A DNA stretch of 64,000 bases. It comes from an uncultured Bacteroidales bacterium. GTDB lineage: Bacteria > Bacteroidota > Bacteroidia > Bacteroidales > Bacteroidaceae. The position numbers and the translations under genes are program-made. The notes below the pieces were generated by a model. That model did no database searches and was not told the origin of the DNA. It worked only from the letters and a program-made list of their open reading frames with translations. Each line of letters starts with the position of its first letter. Within the stretch, counting starts at the first letter, position 1. Shown here piece by piece: positions 59,512 through 64,000 of the stretch. The stretch spans positions 1 to 64,000 of the forward strand of contig CAMAMB010000001.1 in assembly GCA_945836755.1 (NCBI GenBank). Reading direction: 5' to 3'.

Positions 59512-59570
59512 AAAAGGTTATAAGGCAACTCCGAAGTGGCGGGGGCGGGGGAGTGGCTTTATAACCTTTT
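59512..59570 (-). repeat. Long hairpin between psd and pssA
   Basis: AAAAGGTTATAA...ACTCC...GGAGT...TTATAACCTTTT. Confidence 0.6.
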
Positions 59571-59661
59571 GGCGTAGAGGGCGAAGGGCTTATGTGGGTT
59601 AGTCAAAGGCATGTGTGCCAAGTTGTACCCCTATGAGTGGCTGCTCGGCGGCAGCTCATGA

Positions 59662-60366
59662 CTATCGGTCTGCCGGTGGCAGTTTGGCGATGACGGTCTG
59701 ATTGCCCACAGTGGCTTGGCCCATTTTGACCTTCACCTCTGAGTCTAAAGGCAGATAGACGTCGACGCGCGAACCAAACTTGATGAAGCCCATGTGTTCG
59801 TCGATGTAGCAGTCTTCCTCCTCGCGGGCGTAGGTCACAATGCGGCGAGCCACGGCTCCGGCTATCTGGCGTACGAGGACCTCTATGCCCTCAGGCGTTT
59901 CGATGACCACCGTGGAACGCTCGTTCTCAGTGCTGGCCTTGGGAAGCCACGCCTTGTGGAAGTTGCCGTTGTGATGGACAACCTTCTTAACGATGCCCTC
60001 GACGGGGAACCAATTGGCATGGACGTTGGTGATGGACATGAAGATGCTGATCATCAAACGGCGATCGTGAAAGTACTCATTTTCTTCGACTTCCTCAATC
60101 ACAACAATCTTTCCGTCGGCAGCGGCCACCACGGTGCGTTCGGTCTCACCGTGGAACTGACGAAGGGGGCAGCGGAAGAAGTTTACCATGATGCTGTATA
60201 GCACCACGCTGATGGCAGCTACGACATAGAAGGGCCACGGAGCTATGTGACGGCAAAGAAAATAGACAATGGCATTCACCACAACCAGCAGGAGGAAGCT
60301 GTGGCGCAGGATGTCGTTGCCCTCACTATGTAGGCGTATTTGCTTGAGGCGTTTGTGTTTAGCCAT
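59662..60366 (-). CDS. psd: Phosphatidylserine decarboxylase
   Basis: [62 protein letters not shown] (GS processing site). Confidence 0.93.
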   Translation of the reverse strand: MAKHKRLKQIRLHSEGNDILRHSFLLLVVVNAIVYFLCRHIAPWPFYVVAAISVVLYSIMVNFFRCPLRQFHGETERTVVAAADGKIVVIEEVEENEYFHDRRLMISIFMSITNVHANWFPVEGIVKKVVHHNGNFHKAWLPKASTENERSTVVIETPEGIEVLVRQIAGAVARRIVTYAREEEDCYIDEHMGFIKFGSRVDVYLPLDSEVKVKMGQATVGNQTVIAKLPPADR

Positions 60367-60553
60367 GAAGTATGAAGCGGTGAGACCGTCCCGTCAGAAC
60401 CGGCGGTCATGGGTTGGAGAAAGGGAGAAAATGCTTGACGAAAGGCATTGCCAAGGTCGCGCGCTATATTTGGTGGCAAATATAGTGCTTTTATTTGGTA
60501 TATGGGTATCTCTTGAAGGCATTTTGCTCAATGTGCATAGCATCTGCCTGATA

Positions 60554-61381
60554 CTATACCCACTTCTTGGTCAAAATGCTCTCTAACTCCTCGCCCGTAA
60601 GACGTAGCCGGAACTGCCCGTTCTCGGCAATGGAAATGTTGCCTGTCTCCTCGCTCACAATAATGGCAATGCAGTCGGTCTTCTGAGAGATGCCTAAGGC
60701 AGCACGATGGCGAAGCCCTAACGACTTGGGGATGTCAGTGTCGTGGGAAATAGGCAAGATGCAGCCGGCAGCGCTGATATGGTTGTGTGAAATAATCATG
60801 CCGCCATCGTGCAAGGGGCTGTTTTTGAAGAAGATGTTCTCGATGAGGCGCTGGGTGATATGGGCGTCGATGATGTCGCCGGAGCGGATGTACTCGCTGA
60901 GGCCCACCTGTTGCTCTATGACGATGAGGGCTCCCACTTTCTGCTTGCCCATGCTGATGCACGCCATGACGATGGGCATAATCTCTTCGCGGTGCGGCTG
61001 GGCAGCCTCTTCGGTGCGGCGGAATAGGCGCATCAGGAAACGGGAGCTGCGCCGGGAGCCTATCGTAGAGAAGAACTGACGAATTTCTTCCTGGAAGAGT
61101 ATGATGAGGGCCAACGAACCTACATTGACAAGCTTGTCGAGAATGCCTCCGAGCAGCCGCATCTCAAATATCTGGGAGACAAAGATCCAGACCACTACAA
61201 AGACGATGATGCCGCCGAAGATGTTGGCCGAGCTGGACTCCTTCATGAGTTTATAAAGATAGAACAGGAGCAGCGCGACAGATAGGATGTCAATGATGTC
61301 TTTAATGCCAAAAGCTATCACAGCAGTAGAGTATGAAGTGGTGAGGGGGAGAGGGTTTGTGCGATGGGTGGCCTGCGTCAT
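60554..61381 (-). CDS. cdaA: Diadenylate cyclase CdaA (DisA_N domain)
   Basis: ALIILFQEEIRQFFSTIGS; GALIVIEQQVGLSEYI; SPLHDGGMIISHNHISAAGCILPIS; LGLRHRAALGISQKTDCIAIIVSEETGNIS; true start possibly internal. Confidence 0.94.
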   Translation of the reverse strand: MTQATHRTNPLPLTTSYSTAVIAFGIKDIIDILSVALLLFYLYKLMKESSSANIFGGIIVFVVVWIFVSQIFEMRLLGGILDKLVNVGSLALIILFQEEIRQFFSTIGSRRSSRFLMRLFRRTEEAAQPHREEIMPIVMACISMGKQKVGALIVIEQQVGLSEYIRSGDIIDAHITQRLIENIFFKNSPLHDGGMIISHNHISAAGCILPISHDTDIPKSLGLRHRAALGISQKTDCIAIIVSEETGNISIAENGQFRLRLTGEELESILTKKWV

Positions 61382-61409
61382 GGCATGGGCCGTGGTGGCG
61401 GCCTGACGC

Positions 61410-62249
61410 TTATGCCGGGTGGTGGATCATCTGAAGATAAATCTGCTTGGCTTCGACCGCGGCCTTCACGTCGTGCACCCTCAGTATGTGTGCACCCTTC
61501 ATCAGGGCGATGGTATGGAGTGCCGTCGTGCCGTTGAGGGAGGTCTGTGGGGTGCCTCCCACGAGTTTGTAGACCATGGACTTGCGGCTTACGCCTACCA
61601 GCAGGGGAACGTCCAATTCGGCGAAGTCTTCCAGGTGATGCAGCAAGGTGTAGTTGTGCTCCAGGCTCTTGCCAAATCCAAAGCCCGGATCGGCGATGAT
61701 GTCCTTGCCCCCCATCTGGCGAAGGCGGTCGATGCGTTCGGCCAAGTAGAGCATGACTTCACGACGTACATCGTCGTAGTGTGGGGCGTCTTGCATGTTT
61801 TCGGGCTGCCCTTGCATGTGCATCAATATATAGGGACAGCCTAACCGGGCTACGGTGTGAAACATGTTGCGGTCCATCTCACCACCCGAGATGTCGTTGA
61901 CGATGTCAGCCCCTTCTTCGACGGCCACACGGGCCACATGGGAGCGGAAGGTGTCTACCGAGACAGGCACATCGGGATAGTCGCGGCGAACGAGGCGCAG
62001 CCCGCGAAGCAGACGGTCAGTCTCTTCCTCTTCGCTCACTACGGCGGCCCCGGGACGTGATGAGTATGCCCCTATGTCTATCATGTCGGCCCCTTCGTCC
62101 ATCAGCTGGTGAAGACGGTTCACAATGCTCTCCTCGTGCTCGGTGCGGCTCTCGGCATAAAAGGAGTCGGGGGTGATGTTCAGAATGCCCATGATGCGGG
62201 GCTCGGTCAAGGAGAGCAGGCGGCCTCGGATATTCAGAGAGAAGGTCAT
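61410..62249 (-). CDS. folP: Dihydropteroate synthase
   Basis: RIMGILNITPDSFYAESR; GADMIDIGAYSSRPGA; YILMHMQGQPENMQ; GVSRKSMVYKL. Confidence 0.96.
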   Translation of the reverse strand: MTFSLNIRGRLLSLTEPRIMGILNITPDSFYAESRTEHEESIVNRLHQLMDEGADMIDIGAYSSRPGAAVVSEEEETDRLLRGLRLVRRDYPDVPVSVDTFRSHVARVAVEEGADIVNDISGGEMDRNMFHTVARLGCPYILMHMQGQPENMQDAPHYDDVRREVMLYLAERIDRLRQMGGKDIIADPGFGFGKSLEHNYTLLHHLEDFAELDVPLLVGVSRKSMVYKLVGGTPQTSLNGTTALHTIALMKGAHILRVHDVKAAVEAKQIYLQMIHHPA

Positions 62250-62483
62250 AGATAGAGCGCTGAAATGGCAACTGCGAGGCGTGACACCCGGATGGTACGT
62301 GGTAGACAGGGCGCCGGAACTGGCAGCTTATGGTACGTAGTCTGTGCAAATGTAGCCAAACTTTCTTGCCGCGTGTCGTATTCTTCCAAAAATCATAGTG
62401 TATTTTTGCAGCTGTAAGGCAGTGTGCCGGCAGCACTCGCCGCCTCCGTGACCGCCTGAAGTACCATTCTCGACCTCCTCGCT

Positions 62484-63779
62484 ATGTCTATCTCCGAACT
62501 TTATCAGCTCTTTCTTAGCCACCCTACCATTACCACAGACACTCGTGACTGCCCGCCCTCGTCGCTGTTCTTTGCCTTGCGAGGCGCGTCGTTCGACGGC
62601 AACCGTTTCGCCCTTCAGGCTCTGGAGTCGGGCTGTGCGTATGCTGTGGTCGACGACCCGGCCGTCACGGGCAGCGACCGCCTTATTCATGTGAACGATG
62701 TGCTGCAGACCCTCCAGGAGCTTGCTCACTATCACCGCAGTCGGCTGAAGACGCCTATCGTCCAGATTACCGGTACCAACGGCAAGACTACCACGAAGGA
62801 ACTGACAGCCGCCGTGTTGCAGAGCCGCCTCCATGTGCTGTTTACCCAAGGCAATTTCAACAACCACATCGGTGTGCCCAAGACCTTGCTCCGTCTCACT
62901 CCAAGCCATCAAGTGGCTGTCGTGGAGACCGGTGCCAATCATCCTGGCGAGATAGCCATGCTCTCACGTATAGTCGATGCCGACTGTGGCCTCATCACCA
63001 ATGTGGGGCGTGCCCATCTCGAGGGCTTCGGCTCGTTCGAGGGAGTGGTGCGTACGAAGGGAGAGCTCTACGACTACCTGCGCCAAAAGCCTGGAGCTTT
63101 CGTCTTTTTAGACGCAGACAACCCGCATCTCACTCCCCTTGTTCAAGGACTGAAGACCATCACCTATGGTGTGGCCGGAAAGGGGTGCGATGTCGAGGGC
63201 GAACTGTTAGACTGCACGCCCTTCCTTCACTTTCGCTTCCGTCTTGCCGGCGGTCAGTGGCACGAGGTGGAGACGCATATTGTAGGTGCTTATAATCTGA
63301 CCAATGCCCTTGCTGCTATTGCTGTGGGTAGTCATTTCGGAGTGTCGCCCGTGGAGGCGTCGCAGGCCATTGCTTCCTATGTGCCCGGGAATAATCGCAG
63401 CGAGCTCATGGTGACGGAGAAGAACCGTCTCGTGGTAGATGCCTACAACGCTAACCCTACCAGCATGCAGGCTGCCCTTGATAATTTCCGCCTCATGCAG
63501 GCGCCCCACAAGATGGCCATACTTGGCGAGATGCGTGAGCTGGGCACAGTGTCGGCTGAGGAGCATGGCAAGGTGGCTGCCATGGCGCAGACCACGGGCT
63601 GTGAGCGGATATGGCTCGTGGGCCGGGAGTTTCGTCCCTTTGCTGGCGGTGCCCGTTGGTTCCCCGACGTGGAGGCAGTGAAGGCGGCTATTCAGGCGGG
63701 CGAAGGGCCTACCGATAGCCTTGTTCTCATTAAGGGCTCTAATGGCACGAAGCTTTTTCAGCTCCCTGCGTTGCTGTAG
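62484..63779 (+). CDS. murF: UDP-N-acetylmuramoyl-tripeptide--D-alanyl-D-alanine ligase
   Basis: VQITGTNGKTTTKELTAAVL; EIAMLSRIVDADCGLITNVGRAHLEGFGS; DAYNANPTSMQAALDNF. Confidence 0.95.
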   Translation: MSISELYQLFLSHPTITTDTRDCPPSSLFFALRGASFDGNRFALQALESGCAYAVVDDPAVTGSDRLIHVNDVLQTLQELAHYHRSRLKTPIVQITGTNGKTTTKELTAAVLQSRLHVLFTQGNFNNHIGVPKTLLRLTPSHQVAVVETGANHPGEIAMLSRIVDADCGLITNVGRAHLEGFGSFEGVVRTKGELYDYLRQKPGAFVFLDADNPHLTPLVQGLKTITYGVAGKGCDVEGELLDCTPFLHFRFRLAGGQWHEVETHIVGAYNLTNALAAIAVGSHFGVSPVEASQAIASYVPGNNRSELMVTEKNRLVVDAYNANPTSMQAALDNFRLMQAPHKMAILGEMRELGTVSAEEHGKVAAMAQTTGCERIWLVGREFRPFAGGARWFPDVEAVKAAIQAGEGPTDSLVLIKGSNGTKLFQLPALL

Positions 63780-63859
63780 ATGAGGCTGTTCCCCGCTCGC
63801 TGGCCGGTCTGTGTGCCGTGTCCGTAGCTTCTGGTGCTTCCTCCTTTTATTATATAGAA

Positions 63860-63898
63860 GCGGCCGCCCTCTTGTCATTATGGCAGGAGGGCGGCCGC
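63860..63898. terminator. Convergent terminator hairpin
   Basis: GCGGCCGCCCTC...GAGGGCGGCCGC, 12-bp perfect stem. Confidence 0.8.
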
Positions 63899-63943
63899 TG
63901 CGTTTGCTGCGGTGTGGGGTGTAGCGTCGAGGTGTCGGGCTAC

Positions 63944-64000
63944 TTATCCCAGATACTTCATGAGAATGTTGATGTTGTCGGCCTCGCGGAGTCGTCTCAG
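63944..64000 (-). CDS. C-terminal end of an unidentified CDS running off the window (...LRRLREADNINILMKYLG*)
   Basis: Open minus-strand frame to window edge, stop at 63944-63946, downstream of a convergent terminator. Confidence 0.5.
   Translation of the reverse strand: MRRLREADNINILMKYLG

Overview
A 64 kb chromosomal window from a Bacteroidota genome, probably Bacteroidales and Prevotellaceae-like. The lineage call rests on TAnnTTTG promoters, split LysO, Por-type C-terminal tails and a Nuo operon without EFG. Most of it is core metabolism. Coding content includes: pflB (partial)/luxR-type/pflA; a MATE exporter; a Gfo/Idh/MocA oxidoreductase; an ExbB-ExbD-ExbD-TonB-PstS-like-TPR cluster; ilvE; DUF554; a pheA-aminotransferase-DAHP synthase/chorismate mutase-tyrA operon; a large Ig-like/chitobiase-like surface protein; an oadA-like carboxyltransferase; a DHH phosphoesterase; rpe; a complete nuoA-N operon lacking nuoEFG; a porin; a metallophosphoesterase; a CNNM/CorC-type protein; LptF/G; ribBA; an aspartate aminotransferase; split LysO; tRNA-CAU; a MORN-GH25 protein; an APC permease; an S8 protease; an AraC-type regulator; pssA/psd; cdaA; folP; and murF. 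The most striking noncoding signal is a complete leader-peptide attenuator upstream of the aromatic amino acid operon (about 20108-20305, minus). It has a canonical promoter, a 29-aa ORF with the run FYFYSFYFYF, an antiterminator arm and an intrinsic terminator directly before pheA. Other signals are two related intergenic elements with 21-bp phased ATGCTTCC arrays (about 20.5 kb and 50.2 kb), tandem hairpins with compensatory stem changes near 39.8 kb, a multi-hairpin leader upstream of DUF554, and a candidate terminated RNA upstream of nuoA. All assignments were made by reading the sequence; no database search or folding program was run.
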